Shown: piece by piece, positions 1-6,943 of the stretch
How positions within the stretch are numbered: position 1 is the first letter of the stretch
How the letters are laid out: every line of letters begins with the position of its first letter
Source of the DNA: JALQUL01 sp964556425
GTDB lineage: Bacteria > Pseudomonadota > Gammaproteobacteria > Burkholderiales > Burkholderiaceae_C
Direction of reading: 5' to 3'
Assembly: GCA_964556425.1 (NCBI GenBank)
Contig: CAZKWC010000062.1
Coordinates: forward strand, 1 to 17,127
Length of the DNA stretch: 17,127 nt
Translations under genes and position numbers: made by a program
The notes under the pieces: model-generated
What the model saw: the letters and a program-made list of their open reading frames with translations, nothing else
Database searches by the model: none
Told to the model about the DNA's origin: nothing

Positions 1-110
1 AATTTTATTAGAAGCCTTAAAACATAAATTTCGCTAATGCTATTGTGATTGTTTTATTGACTATTTTTCAGTTTCTTATACCTGCTAATAATCAAAATTT
101 TTAATTGTCA

Positions 111-1760
111 TTAATTCCCGTATGGCTTAATACGATTATGTGCCAATATTCCTGCTTCATCTAAAATTGGATAGGCAATAGAACAAATATGCGAATTAAT
201 ACGTTTTAGTTCGCTGATCAAATCAATATGCAAGGAACTAGTTTCAAAACTTTGCAGGGTCTCATCGCTTAGTCTATCAAGATGCGATTGCGCAAATTGA
301 TGTTCCAAGTCTCTAAATCTTGCTTTTTCTTCGATTAAGGTTTGGGCATCTTGTACATTACCAGTTAAAAAAACACTCATGCCTAAGCGTAAATTATCTA
401 ATAGGCGCTTATGTAGTTCGGTAATTTCAGCCATACCAGCATTAGAAAAATGCCGACCCGGTTTAATTTTTTTAGTTTCTACATCTTGTAATATGCGTTC
501 TATTACATCGCCAATATGTTCCATATTGATGGTAAAACTAATAATATCAGTCCAGCGTTTGCTCTCGGTGTCGCCTAAAGCTTCTCTTGAAATTTTGGTT
601 AAATAATATTTAATAGAGCTATACAAGGTATCGACTGTGTCATCCATTTTGCGTAATTCTTCGGCCAATTGCAAATCATCATTTTTAATAACGGTAAGCA
701 CACCACGCAACATGGTTTCCACTACTTCAGCCTGATACATCGCTTCCCTGGCCGCACAAGAAATGGCCAACGAGGGGGTACTTAAAGCCGAAGGGTCAAG
801 ATGATGATGCCTCGCAATTTTAGATTCTGCACTTTTTACATCAGGCAAAATAATTTCGGCAAGTTGAGCAAACCATTGAGTGAAGGTAATACAAATCAGC
901 CCTACCATTAAGTTAAAACATAAATGCAAAATAACGACTAACTGGGCTGGGTCTTTGGTATATTGCTGGGCCAGTGGTAGCCAGAAGCTAAGCAAAGGTA
1001 AGGCAATTAACACCCCAACCATCTTAAACAGTAAATTACCCATGGGCACACGCCTGCTGGCTATATCTGATTTGGCGGTAGTAATGACGGCCAATAATCC
1101 ACTACCCAAATTAGCGCCTAATACCAAACCTAAAGCGACTTCTATAGGCACACCACCAGAAGCGGCAATAGTGGCAGTTAGTAAAACAATCGCTAGGCTT
1201 GAATAAGAAAAAACGACTAACATCGCACCCACCAACAACTCTAAAAGCAGGTCGCTAGAAAGGGTGGCTAATAAGGCTTTAACCGCTGGTGACTGAGTTA
1301 ACACGACGGTAGAGTTGGTCACTAGCCTGAGGGCTAACAGCATTAATCCCAAACCAATTAAAACACGACCCACTCGGCCTGCTGTAGTATCGGGCCGGGT
1401 AACAAATAAAAAAACTCCGACTAAAATAAATAAAGGGGATAACCAAGACAGGTCAAGGGAAAATAAAACAGCCATGACACTAGTGCCAATGTCTGCACCC
1501 AACATAACAGCCAAGGCAGGTGTAAGACCGACCAAACCTTGTCCAACAAACGAGGAAACAATTAAAGCCGTGGCAGTGCTTGATTGCACCAAAGCAGTTA
1601 CAGCAAAACCGGAAAGCATTGCTGTAAAACGATTTTTCATACCCACACCCAAAACCGATCTTAATTTGCTGCCAAACACTTGTAATATGCCTTTACGGAC
1701 TAAGTGTGTGCCCCAAACCAAAAGGGCAATAGCTGCTAATAAATTAAGTAAATGGGTCAT
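111..1760 (-). CDS. Na/Pi cotransporter family protein with C-terminal PhoU-like domain
   Basis: This is a 549-residue inner-membrane protein of the Na+/phosphate cotransporter II family (NptA/YjbB-like). Family members move phosphate with sodium; direction and substrate here are inferred. The first half has the two inverted transporter repeats. Repeat 1 carries the signature QSSTATAL (residues 59-66) and GADIGTS (88-94). Repeat 2 has a degenerate counterpart, SYSSLA (185-190), followed by GANLGSG (215-221). About eight to nine hydrophobic segments end near residue 300. Residues about 330-530 are soluble, helical and acidic, as in PhoU-like domains that sense or regulate phosphate flux. The ATG has a good upstream AGGCAGG ribosome-binding site. 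The gene is downstream of lspA on the same strand but separated by a 212-base spacer with a palindrome, so it probably has its own control. It is clearly of this family; a second role as exporter cannot be excluded. Confidence 0.9.
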   Translation of the reverse strand: MTHLLNLLAAIALLVWGTHLVRKGILQVFGSKLRSVLGVGMKNRFTAMLSGFAVTALVQSSTATALIVSSFVGQGLVGLTPALAVMLGADIGTSVMAVLFSLDLSWLSPLFILVGVFLFVTRPDTTAGRVGRVLIGLGLMLLALRLVTNSTVVLTQSPAVKALLATLSSDLLLELLVGAMLVVFSYSSLAIVLLTATIAASGGVPIEVALGLVLGANLGSGLLAVITTAKSDIASRRVPMGNLLFKMVGVLIALPLLSFWLPLAQQYTKDPAQLVVILHLCFNLMVGLICITFTQWFAQLAEIILPDVKSAESKIARHHHLDPSALSTPSLAISCAAREAMYQAEVVETMLRGVLTVIKNDDLQLAEELRKMDDTVDTLYSSIKYYLTKISREALGDTESKRWTDIISFTINMEHIGDVIERILQDVETKKIKPGRHFSNAGMAEITELHKRLLDNLRLGMSVFLTGNVQDAQTLIEEKARFRDLEHQFAQSHLDRLSDETLQSFETSSLHIDLISELKRINSHICSIAYPILDEAGILAHNRIKPYGN

Positions 1761-1773
1761 TAACCTGCCTTTT

Positions 1774-1811
1774 AAAAATAAAAATAGTAGATTGTCAACA
1801 ATCTACTATTT
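1774..1811 (-). terminator. Perfect 14-base palindrome with T-rich tail (terminator, or operator of the nptA-like gene)
   Basis: Arms AAATAGTAGATTGT (1782-1795) and its exact reverse complement (1798-1811) are separated by two bases. Read on the minus strand the hairpin is followed by a run of ten Ts broken by one A, so it looks like an intrinsic terminator for the ileS-lspA transcript. It ends only about 20 bases before the start codon of the transporter gene. Its centre holds a perfect minus-strand TTGACA (1798-1793), so it may instead be, or also be, a promoter with an overlapping operator. The stem is AT-rich, which weakens the terminator reading. Confidence 0.45.
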
Positions 1812-1910
1812 GTCATTATCAAGGAAAAAAGCAAAAGAAATGTTAGTTATTTGGGTGTTTTTGAAAAGAATTGAAAATTGGGTGTATTTTTTTCGGTTTT
1901 TTGGGTGTTT

Positions 1911-1954
1911 ACCAAGTTATTTTTATAAAATTTTTAAAATAACTTGGTTTTTTC
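1911..1954 (+). terminator. Hairpin with six-T tail on the plus strand, no matching upstream gene
   Basis: Arms ACCAAGTTATTTT (1911-1923) and its exact reverse complement (1936-1948) form a 13-pair stem with a 12-base AT loop. On the plus strand it runs into six Ts (1948-1953), the form of an intrinsic terminator. On the minus strand, where the neighbouring genes lie, the hairpin is followed by AAACACCC and lacks a T tail. It starts about 25 bases past the lspA stop, so it may simply protect the lspA mRNA 3' end. Otherwise it ends a short plus-strand transcript. Confidence 0.45.
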
Positions 1955-1972
1955 ATCAAATTGTCACATTAA

Positions 1973-2551
1973 TCAGCTAAGTGATTTTTTCCCGAAGGAT
2001 CTGCTCAGTTCATCCCAGATTAACACGATAGCGCCAACTGTAATAGCGCTGTCTGCAACGTTAAATGCCGGAAAATGTCCTGCATAAAACAAGAAGTCGA
2101 GAGTTGCATGATGGAAATCTAAAAAGTCCACTACATAACCATAACTGACTCTATCGATTAAATTACCAATTGCTCCAGACAGAATAAGAGTTAAAGCCAG
2201 AGACAATCGCTTGTTTGCTAAACTCGTGCGAAGCATATTGCTAATTAACACAATAGCGGCAATGGCCAAGATGGTAAAAAACCATCTTTGCCAACCACCG
2301 GCATTAGCTAAAAACGAAAAGGCAGCCCCCTCGTTATGCACTCTTACAATATTAAAAAAACTCGTTACAAAAACACTGTCTCTAAACTCAAAATGTTTGA
2401 CTATCCATAGTTTGGTGAGTTGATCCAACACCACCAAAACCAAACATATAGCCAGCCATATTTTGAGTGACACAGATGATGTCAAAGCCTTTGAAGGGCT
2501 TGCATCATTGCTTGGATTAGTGGAGTTATTAGACATGTAATCGCTTTTCAT
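1973..2551 (-). CDS. lspA: Lipoprotein signal peptidase (signal peptidase II)
   Basis: This is an inner-membrane aspartyl protease that removes the signal peptide from diacylglyceryl-prolipoproteins, the step after Lgt. There are four hydrophobic segments (about 31-50, 89-104, 115-133 and 168-180). The family blocks are present: FNIVRVHNEGAAFS (66-79), GAIGNLIDR with catalytic D133, and FNVADSAI with catalytic D167. At 192 residues it is longer than the usual 160-170, because of a Ser/Asn-rich N-terminal tail of about 27 residues and about seven extra residues between the two catalytic blocks. The 2551 start overlaps the ileS 3' end by 23 bases and has AGG five bases upstream. An alternative ATG at 2536 would give an 8-base overlap and 187 residues. 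Either implies translational coupling to ileS, a common pairing. The substrate set would include the SCO lipoprotein encoded in this window. Confidence 0.95.
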   Translation of the reverse strand: MKSDYMSNNSTNPSNDASPSKALTSSVSLKIWLAICLVLVVLDQLTKLWIVKHFEFRDSVFVTSFFNIVRVHNEGAAFSFLANAGGWQRWFFTILAIAAIVLISNMLRTSLANKRLSLALTLILSGAIGNLIDRVSYGYVVDFLDFHHATLDFLFYAGHFPAFNVADSAITVGAIVLIWDELSRSFGKKSLS

Positions 2552-5360
2552 CAGAGCCTGTTAAATTACCTGCACAGCGCCCACAAATAGTGGGGTGTTC
2601 TGGGTTGCTGCCTACATCTTCTTCATAATGCCAGCAACGCTCACATTTCACACCTTTGGCTACGCTGGTTTGAATTTTTAATTCATCAGCTTGTACTAGG
2701 TCTAAGCTAGAGGTAATAAAGGCAAATGCAATGTCCTCACCCAAGCTTTGTAAAAGGGCATAGTCAGCAGCAGGAGCTGCAATAGTTAAATGCACTTGCA
2801 AAGAAGAACCGACAGCACCTGAAGTACGTAAGGTTTCGATTTCTTTATTGGCTAATTCACGAATTTCACGAATGCGATTCCATTTGGCTAATAAATCTAA
2901 ATTAGGTGGGGCTAATTTTTCAAAACGCTCTAAGAAAATAGATTCAGAGTGGCCAAACACTTGCCATGCTTCTTCAGCGGTAAAGCTTAAGAAAGGGGCA
3001 ATCCAACGCAACATGTTTTGAGTGATTTGATAGAGTGCTGTTTGTGCACTGCGACGTGCCAATGATTGAGCTGCTGTGGTGTATAACCTATCTTTTAATA
3101 CATCTAAATAAAAAGCACCTAAATCTTCGCTGCAGAAAATTTGAATTTTTGCCACTACAGGGTGGAACTCAAACTCTTTGTAATGCTCTAAAATTTCAGT
3201 TTGTAATTGAGCAACGCGGCTTAAAGCATAGCGGTCAATTTCAAGCATTTGTTCAAACGGCACTGCATCTTTGTTAATGTCAAAATCATTGACATTAGCC
3301 AATAAAAATTTGAGAGTATTGCGAATGCGTCTATAGGTATCTACTACCCGGGCCAAAATCTTATCGTCAATGGCTAAGTCGCCTGAATAATCGGTAGAGG
3401 CACACCACAATCGAACAATTTCTGCGCCCATTTTGTCAGAAACCTCTTGAGGAGCGACTACATTGCCCACCGATTTACTCATTTTTAAGCCCTTACCATC
3501 GACGGTAAAGCCATGAGTTAACAAGTTTCGGTAAGGTGCACGGTCGTACATAGCACAAGCCGTTAATAAGGAACTATGGAACCAGCCACGATGCTGATCA
3601 TAACCCTCTAGGTAAAGGTCGGCCTCAGGGCCCGAGCTATGACCACTACCGGCATGAGAGCCTTTTAACACCGTCGTATGGGTGGTTCCTGAGTCAAACC
3701 AAACTTCTAAAATGTCTGTGCTTTTGGTGTAGAAAGGGGCATCGGCTGCGCCTAAAATGGCTTCTGCAGTGACTTTACTCCAAGCCTCAATGCCGCCTTT
3801 TTCAACCGTGTCAGCGGCAATATCTAAAATTTCAAGCGTACGTGGATGCAACTCACCTGAGTCGATGTGCAAGAAAAACGGCAATGGCACGCCCCAACTT
3901 CTTTGACGGCTAATACACCAGTCAGGTCGGTTGCTAATCATGTCACGCAAACGGTTTTTACCATTTTTAGGGAAGAACTGAGTTTCTTCGATGGCGGCTA
4001 AGGCTAATTGGCGTAAACTTTTTGCTGCTTTGTTTTCAGTGAAAACACCTTCTCCCTCGTCCATACGTATAAACCATTGGGCCGCTGCTCGGTAAATCAC
4101 TGGGGTTTTGTGTCTCCAGCAATGCGGATAGCTGTGAACAATATTGGTAGTGGCAAACAAGCGACCATTTTGTTCAAGGGTTTCAATAATGATAGGGCAA
4201 GCCTTCCAAATATTGAGTCCACCAAACAGGGGCAACTGCGCCTCATACTGACCATTTCCTTGAACCGGATTTAAGATGTCATCATAGCTTAAACCATGTG
4301 CAACACAGCTGTTAAAGTCTTCTAAACCATAAGCAGGTGCAGAGTGAACAATACCCGTACCATCGGTATCGGTGGCATATTCAGCTAAATAAACAGGGCT
4401 TAAACGCTTGTAACCTTCATGCACATGAGAGAGTGGATGATGGAAGTTTAAACCACCTAATGCTTCACCCTTGCAAGTGGCAATAATTTGACCGGTTAAG
4501 CCAAAACGTGTCATACAGTCTTCTACTCTAGACTGTGCTAATACCAATAAACCACGCTCGGTATCGACCAATGCATATTGCAAATCGGGGTTGATATTAA
4601 GAGCTTGATTGGCTGGGATGGTCCAAGCAGTGGTAGTCCAAATAACCACAAAAGCGTCTTTGTTTATTTGGCTTTGACCAAAAGCTTGAGCGAGTTTTTG
4701 TGGCTCGGCACATAAAAAACCGACATCAAGTGTTTGTGATTTTTTATCAGCGTATTCGATTTCAAACTCAGCCAAACTAGAGGCGCAATCAAAGCACCAA
4801 TAAACTGGTTTGAGGCCACGATAGACAAAACCGCGTTGCATGACCTTTTTAAAAGCACGAATTTCTTCGGCTTCATTTTTAAAGTCCATGGTTTTGTAAG
4901 GATGATCCCACTGACCTAAAACACCAAGGCGTTTGAAGTCGGCCATTTGCTGAGCGATTTGTTCTGTAGCAAAAGCACGACTTTTGGCTTGCATATCATC
5001 TCGGGGAATATTACGGCCATGGAGTTTTTCAATGGCGTTTTCAATAGGTAAACCATGGCAATCCCAGCCAGGAATATATTGAGCATCAAAACCTTCTAGT
5101 TGACGCTCTTTTACAATCATGTCTTTTAAAACTTTGTTGACGGCGTGACCAATATGAATTTTGCCATTGGCATAAGGAGGGCCGTCATGCAAAATAAATT
5201 TCTCGGCACCTGCACGAGAGGCGCGTAATTTTTTATAGATACCCTTTTCCTCCCAGGCTTTAACCCATGCAGGTTCACGTTTAGGTAAGTCACCACGCAT
5301 TGGAAACGGGGTATCAGGTAAATTAAGGGTGCTGCGATAGTCTTTTTTAGCGTCGGTCAT
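2529..5360 (-). CDS. ileS: Isoleucyl-tRNA synthetase
   Basis: This cytoplasmic class I aminoacyl-tRNA synthetase charges tRNA-Ile and edits mischarged valine. At 943 residues it is a full-length bacterial-type IleRS. The HIGH signature is exact at 69-72 in PYANGKIHIGH, and KMSKS is at 626-630 in GLKMSKSVGN. The CP1 editing domain lies between them. The C-terminal zinc finger has all four cysteines: C906, C909, C926 and C929. The ATG at 5360 gives the standard N-terminus (DYRSTLNLPDTPFPMRGDL). No Shine-Dalgarno sequence is visible; the bases before the ATG read CCCCTCATT. It lies downstream of ribF with a 115-base spacer rich in TTGAC/GTCAA words, and overlaps lspA at its end. The ribF-ileS-lspA order is common in proteobacteria. 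Nothing suggests damage or transfer. Confidence 0.98.
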   Translation of the reverse strand: MTDAKKDYRSTLNLPDTPFPMRGDLPKREPAWVKAWEEKGIYKKLRASRAGAEKFILHDGPPYANGKIHIGHAVNKVLKDMIVKERQLEGFDAQYIPGWDCHGLPIENAIEKLHGRNIPRDDMQAKSRAFATEQIAQQMADFKRLGVLGQWDHPYKTMDFKNEAEEIRAFKKVMQRGFVYRGLKPVYWCFDCASSLAEFEIEYADKKSQTLDVGFLCAEPQKLAQAFGQSQINKDAFVVIWTTTAWTIPANQALNINPDLQYALVDTERGLLVLAQSRVEDCMTRFGLTGQIIATCKGEALGGLNFHHPLSHVHEGYKRLSPVYLAEYATDTDGTGIVHSAPAYGLEDFNSCVAHGLSYDDILNPVQGNGQYEAQLPLFGGLNIWKACPIIIETLEQNGRLFATTNIVHSYPHCWRHKTPVIYRAAAQWFIRMDEGEGVFTENKAAKSLRQLALAAIEETQFFPKNGKNRLRDMISNRPDWCISRQRSWGVPLPFFLHIDSGELHPRTLEILDIAADTVEKGGIEAWSKVTAEAILGAADAPFYTKSTDILEVWFDSGTTHTTVLKGSHAGSGHSSGPEADLYLEGYDQHRGWFHSSLLTACAMYDRAPYRNLLTHGFTVDGKGLKMSKSVGNVVAPQEVSDKMGAEIVRLWCASTDYSGDLAIDDKILARVVDTYRRIRNTLKFLLANVNDFDINKDAVPFEQMLEIDRYALSRVAQLQTEILEHYKEFEFHPVVAKIQIFCSEDLGAFYLDVLKDRLYTTAAQSLARRSAQTALYQITQNMLRWIAPFLSFTAEEAWQVFGHSESIFLERFEKLAPPNLDLLAKWNRIREIRELANKEIETLRTSGAVGSSLQVHLTIAAPAADYALLQSLGEDIAFAFITSSLDLVQADELKIQTSVAKGVKCERCWHYEEDVGSNPEHPTICGRCAGNLTGSDEKRLHV

Positions 5361-5387
5361 AATGAGGGGAAAATTAAATTAGCAATC

Positions 5388-5471
5388 TTTGACAGTTTTA
5401 GTCAAAACAAACTTGACTCACATAAGCGCGGTATTTCAAAGTCAACTAGCCAAGCAAAGTTGTACTTTGAC
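5388..5471 (-). promoter_or_regulatory. ribF-ileS spacer with five alternating TTGAC/GTCAA words and two hairpins
   Basis: Plus-strand positions are TTGAC 5389, GTCAA 5401, TTGAC 5413, GTCAA 5441 and TTGAC 5467. The first two form the inverted repeat TTTGAC-N7-GTCAAA (5388-5406). The last two sit in an imperfect hairpin (CAAAGTCAACT at 5437-5447 against AGTTGTACTTTG at 5459-5470, one bulged base). On the minus strand the words give several -35-like TTGAC boxes upstream of ileS, but no convincing -10 box follows at normal spacing. No U-tract follows either hairpin, so there is no clear terminator. The role is unknown. Confidence 0.3.
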
Positions 5472-5475
5472 CGCT

Positions 5476-6519
5476 TTAAATTCGGTCGTGGGTGGTTTGT
5501 CTGCGTATCAAGTTATGCCGCGAGGCAAAAAAAGCGCGAGCATCATCACAGTCACGTTGAATGCCTTCGGTAAGGGACTCAAGACTGTCATAGCGCAATT
5601 CATCATGAAGTTTATGCAGTAGTTCCACACGTACTATTTTACCGTAGCCAAAGTTCAAATCTAAATGACTTGGCCAATCTAATATGTGAGTTTCGAGTAA
5701 AACTCGACCTCCATTCACATCATTTGGGTCTAAAGATGGCCTGACTCCCATATTGGCAACCCCAACAAGAGCTTGTTGCTGGTCAATACCATGCACTAAT
5801 ACGGCATAAATTCCGCTACAAGCCGGTTTCCAGTGTGGAAATCTTTGGTTAATAGTTCTAAAGCCGAGTTCGCGCCCCAATTTTCTGCCATGTACGATGT
5901 GGCCCGAGACGCAATAAGGACGTCCTAATAATTCTTCTACCCAGGGCATATTACCTTGGGCGAGCGCTTGTCTTACTGCAGAACTAGAAACTCTAATATT
6001 GGACAACTCAAAACTGTCTAATTTATCAAGTTGAAAGCCATGAAGCACTGAGTTTTTTTGTAATAAATCAAAGTCACCTGTTCTTCCTGCACCAAATTTA
6101 AAATCATCACCCACCATTAAAAATTTCATGTTTAAGTGGTGAATCAAGATATTTTGAATAAAGTCCTGTGCGCTTAATTGTGCAAAAAAAGCGTTAAAAG
6201 GCACAACAATGCAGTGATCAATACCTAAATTGGCTAATTCCTTCACTTTGTCGCGAAAAGTGGCAATTCTGGCGGGTGCTAAATCGGGCTTGGCATTTTG
6301 CTTGGCAAAAAAATCTCTAGGGTGAGGTTCAAAGGTTAAAACGGCCGTTTTTAGTCCAAGTTGTTTAGCTTTTTCTTTTAATTGGGCAAGCATAATTTGA
6401 TGGCCACGATGTAAGCCATCAAAGTTTCCTATAGTAAGGGCACAACCTTGTGCTTGATTAAACCCATTTGGATAAGGTAAGCCATTAGAATGATTAAAGC
6501 GAAGACGACTGATTTTCAT
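5476..6519 (-). CDS. ribF: Bifunctional riboflavin kinase / FAD synthetase
   Basis: This cytoplasmic enzyme phosphorylates riboflavin to FMN and adenylylates FMN to FAD. The N-terminal nucleotidyltransferase domain (about 1-190) has GNFDGLHRGH (31-40), TFEPHP (62-67) and the IRVSSSAVRQAL block (175-186). The C-terminal flavokinase domain (about 195-330) has a GRELGF-RTIN motif (215-224), a variant of the PTAN loop that keeps Thr and Asn, then SGIYAV (235-240), NMGVRP (256-261) and LETHILD (275-281). At 347 residues it is slightly longer than the usual 310-330, mainly from a basic tail after DCDDARAFF. The ATG at 6519 has only a weak AAAG upstream. It is the first gene of the minus-strand group and diverges from coxB across 424 bases. 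The nearby oxidase, a heme-copper enzyme, does not itself need flavin, so the adjacency is probably incidental. Confidence 0.97.
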   Translation of the reverse strand: MKISRLRFNHSNGLPYPNGFNQAQGCALTIGNFDGLHRGHQIMLAQLKEKAKQLGLKTAVLTFEPHPRDFFAKQNAKPDLAPARIATFRDKVKELANLGIDHCIVVPFNAFFAQLSAQDFIQNILIHHLNMKFLMVGDDFKFGAGRTGDFDLLQKNSVLHGFQLDKLDSFELSNIRVSSSAVRQALAQGNMPWVEELLGRPYCVSGHIVHGRKLGRELGFRTINQRFPHWKPACSGIYAVLVHGIDQQQALVGVANMGVRPSLDPNDVNGGRVLLETHILDWPSHLDLNFGYGKIVRVELLHKLHDELRYDSLESLTEGIQRDCDDARAFFASRHNLIRRQTTHDRI

Positions 6520-6601
6520 TCTTTGAGTTGAATAAGAATTAAGGATGTGAGGGTAAAGCGTGAAAAATAAATTTTTTCAATGCTTTTGAGAGTCTTTTGT
6601 A

Positions 6602-6627
6602 TTTTTGATAAAACTATTCATCAAAAA
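6602..6627. repeat. Operator-like inverted repeat TTTTTGAT-N10-ATCAAAAA
   Basis: Exact 8-base arms at 6602-6609 and 6620-6627 with a 10-base spacer, 80 to 110 bases upstream of ribF. It contains TTGAT/ATCAA half-sites like those of FNR/ANR, but the gap between half-sites is 10 bases rather than 4, so it is not a standard FNR box. It could be a repressor operator or chance in AT-rich sequence. Confidence 0.3.
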
Positions 6628-6731
6628 AAGGCTTCAAGACCGTAAATCATAACGGCAAACTCAAACGAGGCGAATTAAACTGGAAAAAACAATGAAAAAC
6701 GACAAGAAACCGTTGAATTGCTAGTTATTGA

Positions 6732-6756
6732 TTGATTAACACTATGATTTAATCAA
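6732..6756. repeat. Operator-like inverted repeat TTGATTAA-N9-TTAATCAA
   Basis: Exact 8-base arms at 6732-6739 and 6749-6756. The site lies about 85 bases upstream of the candidate coxB -35 box, a position suited to an activator. Its TTGAT/ATCAA half-sites match those in the 6602-6627 repeat. Confidence 0.3.
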
Positions 6757-6840
6757 GTTTTTAATTATAAATTGTTGCTTAGTTTATCAATGGTTGTAGC
6801 ATATAAGTCACTCAGTTAATTTAACTTAAATCAATTCTCG

Positions 6841-6869
6841 TTTAAAAATATTCGCAATCACGTTACAAT
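6841..6869 (+). promoter_or_regulatory. Candidate sigma-70 promoter of the oxidase structural genes
   Basis: TTTAAA (6841-6846, four of six matches to TTGACA) and TACAAT (6864-6869, five of six matches to TATAAT) are spaced by 17 bases. Initiation near 6876 would give a 5' leader of about 68 bases before the coxB ATG. The right arm (6886-6894) of a long inverted repeat falls inside this leader and the left arm overlaps the -35 box. An alternative -10 box, TATAAG, occurs at 6802-6807 without a good -35. Confidence 0.4.
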
Positions 6870-6943
6870 CTCCAATACTTACGAGTAAACGAGATGGATT
6901 TTCCTTGTTGTTGCGTTTTATTAAATATAAAAGGCAACCAAAA

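Larger units (their letters stand above)
6520..6943. promoter_or_regulatory. Divergent control region between ribF and coxB
   Basis: This is 424 AT-rich bases with no gene-like reading frame on either strand. It must hold the promoters of ribF (minus) and of the oxidase cluster (plus). Visible elements are three inverted repeats, 6602-6627 (TTTTTGAT-N10-ATCAAAAA), 6732-6756 (TTGATTAA-N9-TTAATCAA) and 6836-6894 (TCTCGTTTA with a distant TAAACGAGA), and a candidate coxB promoter at 6841-6869. No tRNA or known riboswitch was recognised. No clear ribF promoter stands out. Confidence 0.6.

Noticed and set aside
1840..1980. 47-residue plus-strand reading frame rich in Phe/Tyr/Ile
   Set aside because: It has poor ribosome-site spacing, contains the terminator-like hairpin inside it, runs into the lspA 3' end, and has a composition expected from AT-rich noncoding sequence.
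1315..1980. Long plus-strand reading frame antisense to the Na/Pi transporter
   Set aside because: It is a shadow of the transporter gene; its translation has no recognisable domain and it crosses a gene boundary.
5361..5475. T-box or other riboswitch controlling ileS
   Set aside because: No T-box consensus or terminator/antiterminator pair is visible, and T-boxes are not expected in betaproteobacteria.
6602..6756. Canonical FNR/ANR boxes upstream of coxB
   Set aside because: Half-sites are present but separated by 10 and 15 bases instead of 4, so the canonical call is not supported.
6905..6943. TTG start 13 codons upstream of the chosen coxB start
   Set aside because: No ribosome site precedes it, whereas ATG at 6944 has AAGG at good spacing and gives a normal N-terminus.
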